From an uncultured Spirochaetaceae bacterium (GTDB lineage: Bacteria > Spirochaetota > Spirochaetia > Treponematales > Treponemataceae): a stretch of 8,400 bases of DNA. The translations under genes and the position numbers were made by a program. Position 1 is the stretch's first letter. Every line of letters starts with the position of its first letter. This document shows, piece after piece, positions 1 through 6,274 of this stretch. Under the pieces are notes generated by a model that was given only the letters and a program-made list of their open reading frames with translations, had not been told where the DNA came from and made no database searches. The DNA is taken from positions 1-8,400 of the forward strand of contig CADBUT010000261.1 of assembly GCA_902797925.1 (NCBI GenBank), in the 5' to 3' direction.

Positions 1-720
1 AGCCTGAACATGAGAATCTGCAAACACTTTTGCAGATTCTGCAATAATTTTGTCAGGTTCTTCTTTTGCAAGGCTCAAAATGCCGGAACGTGTTCCGTCT
101 GCATTTTTGGCGGTCAAGTTCAAGATTGAGCCGCGGTTTTCGCCCACAACGCCTGTGTGCGGCGTTTCCACAAACGAATCAAGGTCAAGCGAACACCAGT
201 GATAGCGCCTTGCTGTTTTGGTTTGTGCATTCATGCCCTGCTGCACCACAGCCCAGCTGCCCTTATCTGTCAATATAAAGTTGTGCTGATAAAGCTGAAA
301 ACCGTCTAAAATGGCGGTGTTGTCAACTTTGGCGCAAAGTTTGCTTGCGCGCACAAGGCTTTCGCCGTCTAAGCCGGCTGCATTGCTCAAAAATAGCAGC
401 TCGTCCGGTGTTTTACGCGAATACACGCCGCGCCCGCCGCATACGCAGATGCCAAGCTCATGCGCCCGCGGGTTCAGGCCGCGCTTGAGCGCATACATCA
501 CGCTTGTAGTTATGCCCGAAGAGTGCCAGTCCATTCCGAGAACAGCGCCGAAAGACTGAAACCACAAAGGGTCGCTCAGGCGACGCAAAACTTCGTCTTT
601 GCCAAAGTTCAATATGAGCGATTCTACGATTAGCGTGCCCAAATCACGCATACGGTCAGCAAGCCATCTTGGCACAGTACCCGTATGCAGTGGCAAATCA
701 GCGTGACCGGTTCTTCTCAT
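1..720 (-). CDS. DUF763 family protein, N-terminal 240 residues (cut by left window edge)
   Basis: Reading leftwards from the ATG at 720-718, the frame stays open for 240 codons to the window edge, so the C-terminus is missing; family members are, from memory, somewhat under 400 residues or more. The match to DUF763 (COG1415) is strong along the whole visible length: an N-terminal MRRTGHADLPLHTGTVPRWL block, then RRLSDPLWFQSFG, LGMDWHSSGITTSV, CGGRGVYSRKTPDEL, RASKLCAKVDNTAILDGFQLY, WAVVQQGMN and ARRYHW. All are recognisable signature segments of this family. Its biochemical function is unknown to me. No signal peptide or membrane helix is visible, so it is probably cytoplasmic. The start overlaps the stop of the upstream SGNH hydrolase gene by one base (TGATG), with only a distant GGGG upstream, which suggests translation by coupling or re-initiation. 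The family is known mainly from archaea and thermophiles, with scattered bacterial members; operon membership with two esterases is the only functional clue. Confidence 0.93.
   Translation of the reverse strand, partial: MRRTGHADLPLHTGTVPRWLADRMRDLGTLIVESLILNFGKDEVLRRLSDPLWFQSFGAVLGMDWHSSGITTSVMYALKRGLNPRAHELGICVCGGRGVYSRKTPDELLFLSNAAGLDGESLVRASKLCAKVDNTAILDGFQLYQHNFILTDKGSWAVVQQGMNAQTKTARRYHWCSLDLDSFVETPHTGVVGENRGSILNLTAKNADGTRSGILSLAKEEPDKIIAESAKVFADSHVQA
13..40. repeat. Perfect 12-bp inverted repeat inside the DUF763 coding region
   Basis: AGAATCTGCAAA (13-24) and its exact reverse complement (29-40) flank a 4-base loop, CACT. In the mRNA this would form a strong hairpin. It lies within codons for the segment ESAKVFADS of the DUF763 protein, so it is not an end-of-gene terminator, and no T-run follows on the sense strand. 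The right arm also belongs to a smaller palindrome, TGCAGATTCTGCA (31-43). Function unknown. Confidence 0.8.
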
Positions 721-1988
721 CAACGCGAATACCCCAAAGCGACAATCGTAAAAGCCTTGTTCTTCTGCGGAACGACGCGCACTTCATGTTCAGAAGCTGT
801 TTTCTCATCGATTATCAGCTTGATAATTGAATTGTTCCAGCCGTTTGCGGAATTTTCATCAATAACAGCAACTTTCTTGCCGTCAACGTAAATTTCAGCA
901 GAACCGAAAGGAACATTGTTCCATTTTGCATTTTCCTTATAGACGAAAAACAAAGCCTTGCAGTTTATCTTCATTATGAAAGGTTCAACGTCTGCAACCG
1001 GCATATGATACCAGTTGTCCGGAAAGTTGCCGGCCGTAGATTTTTTGGTACCCTGCGTCTGCAAGTCTGAAAACTTGAAGCTGCCCTTTTCGATTTTTAC
1101 ATATTCATCGTCTTTGACAATCTGCTTGAAGTTGCTGAACGGCGGCTTCTTCAAATATTCAGCAGGAACGGCAACAGCAGAATCTGCCGCACGGTTTTCA
1201 GTCTGAATAATAAAGCTCATCAAACAGTCGGCGGCAAAAGCGTGCCCTTCTTTGGTCGGGTGCACAACATCTGTAAAGAACTGCTTGACCGAAAAAAGAT
1301 TCTTTCTCTTGTTAAAAGCGTTCTGCACGCTGATTTCAGCAACACCGTAATAGCTTGAAACGGTGTGCTTTACACCTTGCGAATTCATGTATTGCGCCGC
1401 CGAATAAAGCGCGATTACAGCCGTGCTTTCATCAGCTTCAAGCGCGCCACGGATAATCTGCTCAAAAGCACGGCAGTCTGACCATTCGCTGCCGTCGTTT
1501 ACGGCAAATTCAACAATCAGCAAATCTGGCGCGCGGCCAAGCGCAGCAGTCACATCTTGCCCGTAGCGCAGAAGCCCAAGCGGCGAAGGTGTGCCGCTTA
1601 AACCGGCATTTACGGAATGTATTTTTTCGTCTTTTAACGAAAAGCGCTTTTTAAGCTGGTCGCAAAATTTGTATGCATAGCCGTCTTTATAATTTGCAGG
1701 GCCGGCGCCTTCTGTCACCGAGCCGCCAAGAAAAGCGATATAGACATCTTCGCCGTTTTTCAGCTTTTTGATAAAACGCTTAAGACGGCTGTTGTTTCCG
1801 TAGCTCATCACAGAAGCCGAAAGCATTTCTTCGTAAGCTGAATTTTCAATCTTATAAGGGTTGATTATTTCCTTTTTGGCAATTGCGTCGTTGATGCTGT
1901 TTGAGGCGAAAGAGCTGAAACAGCAAAAAGCTTCTATTATAATAAGCAAGGCTAAAAGTTTCTGTATATTATAGCGCGTTCCGTTCAT
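720..1988 (-). CDS. Secreted SGNH/GDSL-family hydrolase (probable esterase)
   Basis: A 422-residue protein. Residues about 8-29 are a hydrophobic signal peptide (LLALLIIIEAFCCF, likely cut near FAS-N); no good lipobox is seen, so it should be exported to the periplasm or outside. The SGNH hydrolase blocks are all present: block I GGSVTEG with nucleophile Ser90, block II NAGLSG with Gly129, block III EFAVND with Asn164, and block V DVVHP with Asp240 and His243. The catalytic set is therefore complete. Residues about 270-422 form an additional beta-rich C-terminal domain (a run like GSAEIYVDGKKVAVID), resembling jelly-roll modules attached to carbohydrate esterases. The likely reaction is hydrolysis of an acyl ester, possibly on a polysaccharide; the substrate cannot be read from sequence. 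I chose the ATG at 1988, not a TTG 15 bases upstream, because AAGGGG sits 5 bases before it and the ATGA overlap with the upstream stop is typical of coupled genes. Its stop overlaps the DUF763 start. Confidence 0.9.
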   Translation of the reverse strand: MNGTRYNIQKLLALLIIIEAFCCFSSFASNSINDAIAKKEIINPYKIENSAYEEMLSASVMSYGNNSRLKRFIKKLKNGEDVYIAFLGGSVTEGAGPANYKDGYAYKFCDQLKKRFSLKDEKIHSVNAGLSGTPSPLGLLRYGQDVTAALGRAPDLLIVEFAVNDGSEWSDCRAFEQIIRGALEADESTAVIALYSAAQYMNSQGVKHTVSSYYGVAEISVQNAFNKRKNLFSVKQFFTDVVHPTKEGHAFAADCLMSFIIQTENRAADSAVAVPAEYLKKPPFSNFKQIVKDDEYVKIEKGSFKFSDLQTQGTKKSTAGNFPDNWYHMPVADVEPFIMKINCKALFFVYKENAKWNNVPFGSAEIYVDGKKVAVIDENSANGWNNSIIKLIIDEKTASEHEVRVVPQKNKAFTIVALGYSR

Positions 1989-3139
1989 AAAAGCCCCTTG
2001 CAATAATCTATGATTTTGGCGGCGGCAAGCTTATGCGTCAGCGGTCCCGGATGGTTTCTTGAACCTTTGTCTTCGTCTTCTTTTTCAAGGCTAGACGGCG
2101 GCAGAAGCTGCATATCAACATTTTTGTCGCCAGATTCGGCAATGTACATCGAAACGCCCTTGTGCATATATGTCGAAAGCTCTGGCATTTCAAGCATATC
2201 CCAAACCCAGCAGATTTTGGCTTGCGGGTTGTTCTTGCGGATAACTTTCAGAAAATCTCTTATGCCGCACGAAACTTTCATGCAGTCATCTTCATCAAAA
2301 GAGCCGTCGCTGTTCATGTGCATCTTATATTCTTTGCCGTCTTGAATCCACGGCTCATTGAAAAATGCGCCGTAATCATTTGCGCCGAGATTTACAAAAA
2401 CAAAGTCGTTGGGCTTTTCTGCAAAATCGAATTTTCCGCAAGTGCCGAGCTTCTGCTGCGGCTCTCCTTTGCAGATTCCGCAGATTTGCTCATAATACGG
2501 CGGAATTACGCACTGAACGTTGTTGTTCCAAGCCGCCACAATGCCCCAGCCGCATGCCGACACGAGCGAAAATTCTGCGTTCAAAGCTTCTGCCGCTTTT
2601 ACGGCGTATGTCTTTGAAGGCGAAATCCATGCGCTTATCCATTGATTTTCATCGACAGCGCCGTAAAGCCCTTCGCCAGAAGTTACGCTGTCACCGACAA
2701 ACTCAATGCGGAGCTTCTTTTCTTTTAAAGGCTGAAAAGCGCCGCTTTTTTCGATTGCAAACGAATGAACCAAGAAAACCTGTTCAGGGTCTTCGCTCAT
2801 AGCTTGAGAATCGCGCATAAGGCGGACATCATTCACTGTTCCGGCTGAAAAACCGCGGCAAAGGCAGATCCAGTTTTTGCCCTTTTCAAGCATAAAGCGC
2901 GAAATAATCCGGCCGTTCACCCAAACGCAAGCCCAAACTTCATAGACAGAATAATCTGTCTCTACAAGTGCCCAGACTTCGCTTGATGCAGCCCGAACCT
3001 CGATACAAGACGCGCCCCAAAAGAGCGGCACAGGCTTGCCGCTTTTAAGCGCGCCCTTCACGTTGCGCCCCATCAGCCTTATATGCGGAATTTCAGAAAT
3101 TTTGTATTCTTTAAGATTGTCATTCAATGTTTTGCTCAT
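1985..3139 (-). CDS. CE2-like SGNH carbohydrate esterase, apparently cytoplasmic
   Basis: A 384-residue protein with the layout of carbohydrate esterase family 2 deacetylases: an N-terminal beta-rich domain (about residues 20-130) followed by an SGNH domain (about 143-384). Visible blocks are IEFVGDSVTSGEG with nucleophile Ser151, SACGWGI with Gly198, and NLGAND with Asn254. The catalytic His is most likely His363 in SRNHPGPLTH. The usual acidic partner shortly before this His is absent: positions -2 and -3 are Arg and Ser. Some CE2 enzymes are reported to work with a Ser-His dyad, so activity is still plausible. There is no signal peptide, unlike most CE2 enzymes and unlike its operon neighbour, so it may act on imported acetylated sugars. 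The ATG at 3139 is chosen over the TTG at 3154. Neither has a clear ribosome binding site; a TACAAT lies only 6 bases before the ATG, so a leaderless transcript is possible. The 3' end overlaps the next gene by 4 bases (ATGA). Confidence 0.85.
   Translation of the reverse strand: MSKTLNDNLKEYKISEIPHIRLMGRNVKGALKSGKPVPLFWGASCIEVRAASSEVWALVETDYSVYEVWACVWVNGRIISRFMLEKGKNWICLCRGFSAGTVNDVRLMRDSQAMSEDPEQVFLVHSFAIEKSGAFQPLKEKKLRIEFVGDSVTSGEGLYGAVDENQWISAWISPSKTYAVKAAEALNAEFSLVSACGWGIVAAWNNNVQCVIPPYYEQICGICKGEPQQKLGTCGKFDFAEKPNDFVFVNLGANDYGAFFNEPWIQDGKEYKMHMNSDGSFDEDDCMKVSCGIRDFLKVIRKNNPQAKICWVWDMLEMPELSTYMHKGVSMYIAESGDKNVDMQLLPPSSLEKEDEDKGSRNHPGPLTHKLAAAKIIDYCKGLL
1994..1999 (-). promoter_or_regulatory. 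Ribosome binding site fixing the SGNH hydrolase start at 1988
   Basis: AAGGGG reads on the minus strand with a 5-base spacer to the ATG at 1988-1986. It lies inside the last codons (Lys-Gly) of the upstream CE2-like gene, so translation of the two genes is likely coupled. It argues against the in-frame TTG at 2003, which lies upstream of this site. Confidence 0.7.
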
Positions 3140-3145
3140 GCTGAA

Positions 3146-3151
3146 ATTGTA
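3146..3151 (-). promoter_or_regulatory. Possible -10 element just upstream of the CE2-like esterase operon
   Basis: TACAAT (minus strand) matches five of six -10 consensus bases and ends 6 bases before the ATG at 3139. A 17-base spacer leads to TGTTCA (3169-3174), a poor -35. If used, transcription would start at or next to the start codon and give a leaderless mRNA, consistent with the missing ribosome binding site. Alternatively the operon is read through from the gene ending at 3223, 83 bases upstream. Confidence 0.3.
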
Positions 3152-3222
3152 CAATCAAAAATTGTTTATGAACAGAGATTTTCAAGCGAAAGTTTATTAT
3201 GCTGCTTCGTACATGCCAGAAG

Positions 3223-3945
3223 CTATTTTTTAGTTTTATCAAAAATTTGCGAGAACAACTTTCTTATCTTATTTTGCCTTCTAATATAATTCCCAATATG
3301 AGTCAAAGTATATAACAATCCAAAATAAAACAGAAGTATAACAATCCCGTTTAACCAACCAAATGAGGGCTTTGATTGATATTCTTTTATTTCTTCAAAA
3401 ACTTCTGGAAAAGTTTCCTTAGACCATTCCAAAAGTTCTTTTGAAGAATAACGCCACCAATGATCCGATGTTCTAGGCTCTCCTTCGCATATAGAAACAT
3501 TGACATAACCGCCTTTTCCATAACCAAAAAATGTCAGTCCAACAGCAAATTCGTCATCTTTGTTGCCAATAAAATATATATGACCGAAAAATCTGGATCT
3601 GTATGGATTCTCCGCTTCAACTTCTGCATTTTTAATTATTGATGCAAATTTTTCAAAATCAATTTCGTGAGCTGCGGGAAAATCTTTGCTATATTCAATC
3701 CGGCAGTCACTAAAAAAAGCATCCAGCTTTTCGCTCCTGAACTGTTCACGCCGTTCAGCACGATTTTTTGCTTCTGCCTGTCGTTTTTCCCTTTCCCATG
3801 GTTTATCACTCAGAAAAATAACAGAAGCTATTATAAGCATGAAAATTAGCCCCGGAATAAAAGCGGGAATTTTTAGAGGAGGATAATGATTTATACGTTT
3901 TTCACCATTTTCTGTAATCAATTCAAATCTTTCTTCTTTTTTCAT
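3223..3945 (-). CDS. Uncharacterised two-helix membrane protein
   Basis: A 240-residue protein that I do not recognise. One hydrophobic helix spans about residues 29-46 (FIPGLIFMLIIASVIFLS), followed by a highly charged Arg/Glu-rich stretch (50-75) that is probably helical. A soluble region of about 120 residues follows, with a Gly-rich segment FFGYGKGGYVNV and an aromatic DHWWRY. A second helix spans about 197-220, and the tail is strongly basic (IRRQNKIRKL...KTKK). The basic tail suggests a cytoplasmic C-terminus; with two helices the middle domain would face outside. The gene is visibly more A+T rich than its neighbours (sampled lines about 30-42% G+C against about 50% in the CE2-like gene) and has no evident functional partner, so it may be a recent arrival or an orphan. 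The ATG at 3945 is preceded by GGA at a 7-base spacing. An extended -10 lies very close upstream. It is divergent from the cyclase operon and 83 bases ahead of the esterase operon on the same strand. Confidence 0.75.
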   Translation of the reverse strand: MKKEERFELITENGEKRINHYPPLKIPAFIPGLIFMLIIASVIFLSDKPWEREKRQAEAKNRAERREQFRSEKLDAFFSDCRIEYSKDFPAAHEIDFEKFASIIKNAEVEAENPYRSRFFGHIYFIGNKDDEFAVGLTFFGYGKGGYVNVSICEGEPRTSDHWWRYSSKELLEWSKETFPEVFEEIKEYQSKPSFGWLNGIVILLFYFGLLYTLTHIGNYIRRQNKIRKLFSQIFDKTKK

Positions 3946-3957
3946 AGCTAGTTTCCA

Positions 3958-3966
3958 ATTATAACA
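3958..3966 (-). promoter_or_regulatory. Extended -10 promoter element for the two-helix membrane protein gene
   Basis: TGTTATAAT on the minus strand is a perfect extended -10 (TG, one base, TATAAT). The best -35 at a 17-base spacer is TGGCTT (3981-3986), which is weak, as is usual with extended -10 promoters. The predicted start of transcription is near 3951, leaving only about 6 leader bases before the ATG at 3945; the GGA that could serve as ribosome binding site would then lie upstream of the transcript start. Confidence 0.55.
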
Positions 3967-4024
3967 TTACTATGCAGCAAAAGCCACAATTCGATATAAA
4001 ACTGTTTTTTGCCGAATTTTTGTC

Positions 4025-4047
4025 ATTGCCGTACACAACACGGCAAT
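4025..4047. repeat. 8-bp inverted repeat midway between divergent promoters; possible operator
   Basis: ATTGCCGT (4025-4032) and ACGGCAAT (4040-4047) form a perfect dyad around a 7-base centre. The dyad centre, 4036, lies almost exactly midway between the two divergent TATAAT elements (3958-3963 and 4107-4112). There is no T-run on either strand after the second arm, so it is not an intrinsic terminator. A shared regulator binding site is the simplest reading. It does not resemble a CRP site. Confidence 0.45.
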
Positions 4048-4084
4048 CAGCCGCTCACTTTTTGGGCTTAAAACACTTTTCTCC

Positions 4085-4112
4085 TTTAAATTTCCAGTTT
4101 TGCTGTTATAAT
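4085..4112 (+). promoter_or_regulatory. Promoter of the adenylate cyclase operon
   Basis: The -10 is TATAAT (4107-4112), preceded by TG at the extended position (TGTTATAAT, 4104-4112). A TTTAAA at 4085-4090 is a four-of-six -35 with a 16-base spacer. Transcription should begin near 4119, giving a leader of about 25 bases that carries AGAGGA (4131-4136), a good ribosome binding site 8 bases before the ATG at 4145. Confidence 0.7.
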
Positions 4113-4144
4113 AATAGAAAAGCTTTTATCAGAGGAACTAATTT

Positions 4145-6259
4145 ATGTCTGACTTTACAAGAATTATCAGCATTGCATCGCTTGCTTTTCTTTCGTTTTT
4201 TTGTTTTCAGGTGGGCGTTTTTTTGTGGTCAGGGCATAATTTAAAGCAAAACGGCAGACGCACGCTCATCTTTATTGAGTTTTTCACCGGCTTTTTGCTG
4301 CTTTTCGATGCGCTTGCGTATTTTTACCGCGGAAATACCAGCGCGGCAGGCTATTACATGGTGCGTCTCAGCAATTTCTTTGTTTTTACATGCAATTTTT
4401 CAGTGTCTTTTTTCTTTTGCTTCTACGTCTGCGAATTCATAAAGCAGTCGCGCTTAAGTTTGTCGCTTATTCTGCACCCAAAAGCTTCTATAAAAGCCGG
4501 AATCCCTGTTCAGCTTTTTATAGTGCTGCTTCTCTGCCTTGGCGGCATCGGCCTTATAGTTTTCAGCCAGTTTACAGGTTTCTTCTATTATTTTGACGAG
4601 AACAACATCTACCACAGAAACACACTTTTTCCGTTGAGCGTAGTTTTGGGGCTTTTGCCGGGGCTAATCACATTCACAATGTTCCTGCAAAACAAAAAGA
4701 AGCTTGCAACAAATGTGTTTATTTCGCTTTTGCTTTATTTTATTCTTCCGTTGATTGGCGTGGTTCTTATTCTTATTTTCTACGGATTTTCATGGATAAA
4801 CATTTCGCTTGGCTTTGGCGCGCTGCACCTTTTCTACTCTTCCATCAAATTGATGGAGCTTGAATTTTATTCGGGCGAGCGTGCGTCTACAATTTTAAGC
4901 CCAATCTATAAAACAGAGACCGTCTCAACAGCAACGCGCAAAAGGGTTGAAAGAAACCATTTCTGGCAGACTCTCTCTGTAAGCTTGGGCGGTATTCTTT
5001 TGGTTCTTGTGATCGTTTCGATTACGGGCATAGCTTTACCGGAAAAAACTTTGACAATAGAAGAGCCTTATCTAGAAAATGACCTGTCAAAATCTGTTTG
5101 CGTAACCTTTGTACGCCATGCCGAAAAACATTGGGTTGACGAAAAAGACCCGCTCAGAACAGGCGCGCAATTTGACGGCATGATTTACAACAACATGAGA
5201 AGCACAATCATCACAGACTGGAATTTTTCGATTTTCGTTCCGGAAAACTGCTCAATAGACCCAGGCCCATGGAACGGAACGTTCACACTTTCAGATGGCG
5301 CATTGGATGTCAAAAAACCGCAAGAAGGCGACAAAGAGAACATTCACGGCGAAGATTTCTACAAAATCACTCCGCTAAAAACGCTTGGTTTCGGCTGCAT
5401 CATGTACACGCCGCATGAATATGAACCGCTTTCACAAAAGATTGTTTTCAGCTATTCGAGCATTTTAAAGCCGCTTTCAAATGCTTTTTTCGATATTTTT
5501 CTTGCCGTGCTTTTTGTCATTTTCATTATTTCAACGACAATCATGCTTCTTGAAGGAAAACTCATCCGCGTTGAAGAAGAAAACAAAAAGCTTGAAAGCA
5601 CCGTAAAGGAGCGCACAAAAGAACTTGAAGCAGAAAAGAACCGTTCAGAGCGGCTGCTCCTGAACATTCTTCCAAAAGAAATTGCGCAAGAGCTAACGGC
5701 TCATCCGAACCGCACGCTCGCAAAAGAATATCCGAATGTGACCGTGCTTTTTACTGATATTGTCGGCTTTACCAAAATCAGTGGCGAAATGACAGCTGAA
5801 GAAGTTGTTACAATGCTCAACAAGATGTTCTCTATGTTTGATGAACGTGCACAGCGTGAAGGCATCGAAAAAATCAAGACAATCGGCGACGCTTACATGG
5901 CAGCAGCAGGCCTTACGCCAGAACGCAGCAACTACGGGGCTGCAAAAATGATCCGCTTTGCACAAGGTCTTTTAGACGACGTGCGCACTTTCAACGAAAC
6001 TTCGCCGATAAAGCTTCAAATAAGGCTCGGCATAAACTCAGGCGCACTTGTTGCAGGCGTAATCGGCAAGACAAAGTTCATCTATGACATTTGGGGTGAC
6101 ACTGTAAACGTTGCAAGCCGCATGGAAAGCACCGGTCTGCCGATGAAAATTCATGTAACAGAAACCACAAAAGCCCAGACCGCAGGTCTTTTCCAATACA
6201 GCGAAAACACCGAAATCGATGTAAAAGGCAAAGGCATGATGAAGACTTACTTTTTGTAA
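4145..6259 (+). CDS. Membrane class III adenylate cyclase with seven-helix and CBM2-like sensor regions
   Basis: A 704-residue protein predicted to make cAMP from ATP at the inner membrane. Order of parts: seven hydrophobic helices (about 8-30, 41-61, 72-97, 122-143, 162-181, 190-214, 219-236); a short basic cytoplasmic loop; helix 8 (about 274-298); an extracytoplasmic domain (about 315-438); helix 9 (about 446-470); a coiled coil (about 473-505); the LLLNILPKEIAQEL linker; and a class III catalytic domain (about 530-704). Catalytic residues are complete: metal-binding Asp538 (LFTDIVGF) and Asp582 (GDAYM), adenine-selecting Lys578 (KIKTIGD) and Asp648 (YDIWGD), and transition-state Asn655 and Arg659 (VNVASRM). 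The Lys/Asp pair argues for adenylate rather than guanylate cyclase. The outside domain resembles carbohydrate-binding module family 2 in its spacing of NN...ITDW, PWNG and LGFG; this is my pattern match, not a search. There is no HAMP domain. The start is supported by AGAGGA. The next gene follows after 15 bases and is probably cotranscribed. Confidence 0.93.
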   Translation: MSDFTRIISIASLAFLSFFCFQVGVFLWSGHNLKQNGRRTLIFIEFFTGFLLLFDALAYFYRGNTSAAGYYMVRLSNFFVFTCNFSVSFFFCFYVCEFIKQSRLSLSLILHPKASIKAGIPVQLFIVLLLCLGGIGLIVFSQFTGFFYYFDENNIYHRNTLFPLSVVLGLLPGLITFTMFLQNKKKLATNVFISLLLYFILPLIGVVLILIFYGFSWINISLGFGALHLFYSSIKLMELEFYSGERASTILSPIYKTETVSTATRKRVERNHFWQTLSVSLGGILLVLVIVSITGIALPEKTLTIEEPYLENDLSKSVCVTFVRHAEKHWVDEKDPLRTGAQFDGMIYNNMRSTIITDWNFSIFVPENCSIDPGPWNGTFTLSDGALDVKKPQEGDKENIHGEDFYKITPLKTLGFGCIMYTPHEYEPLSQKIVFSYSSILKPLSNAFFDIFLAVLFVIFIISTTIMLLEGKLIRVEEENKKLESTVKERTKELEAEKNRSERLLLNILPKEIAQELTAHPNRTLAKEYPNVTVLFTDIVGFTKISGEMTAEEVVTMLNKMFSMFDERAQREGIEKIKTIGDAYMAAAGLTPERSNYGAAKMIRFAQGLLDDVRTFNETSPIKLQIRLGINSGALVAGVIGKTKFIYDIWGDTVNVASRMESTGLPMKIHVTETTKAQTAGLFQYSENTEIDVKGKGMMKTYFL

Positions 6260-6274
6260 GCTCTGGAGACTTTG

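Noticed and set aside
1985..2003. Upstream TTG start (2003) for the secreted SGNH hydrolase
   Set aside because: AAGGGG at 1994-1999 points to the ATG at 1988, and that start gives the typical ATGA overlap and a normal signal peptide.
2162..2802. Two long open frames on the plus strand opposite the CE2-like gene (2162-2617 and 2365-2802)
   Set aside because: They lie wholly inside a well-supported minus-strand gene, have Arg/Cys-rich composition typical of antisense shadow frames, lack ribosome binding sites and match no family.
3204..3231. Possible terminator: GCTTC/GAAGC arms followed by TATTTTTT on the plus strand
   Set aside because: The stem is only 5 bp with a 10-base loop, and the T-run is on the strand where nothing upstream is transcribed; on the minus strand no T-run follows.
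4025..4047. CRP/cAMP-receptor site upstream of the cyclase gene
   Set aside because: The dyad arms are ATTGCCGT with a 7-base centre and do not resemble TGTGA-N6-TCACA.
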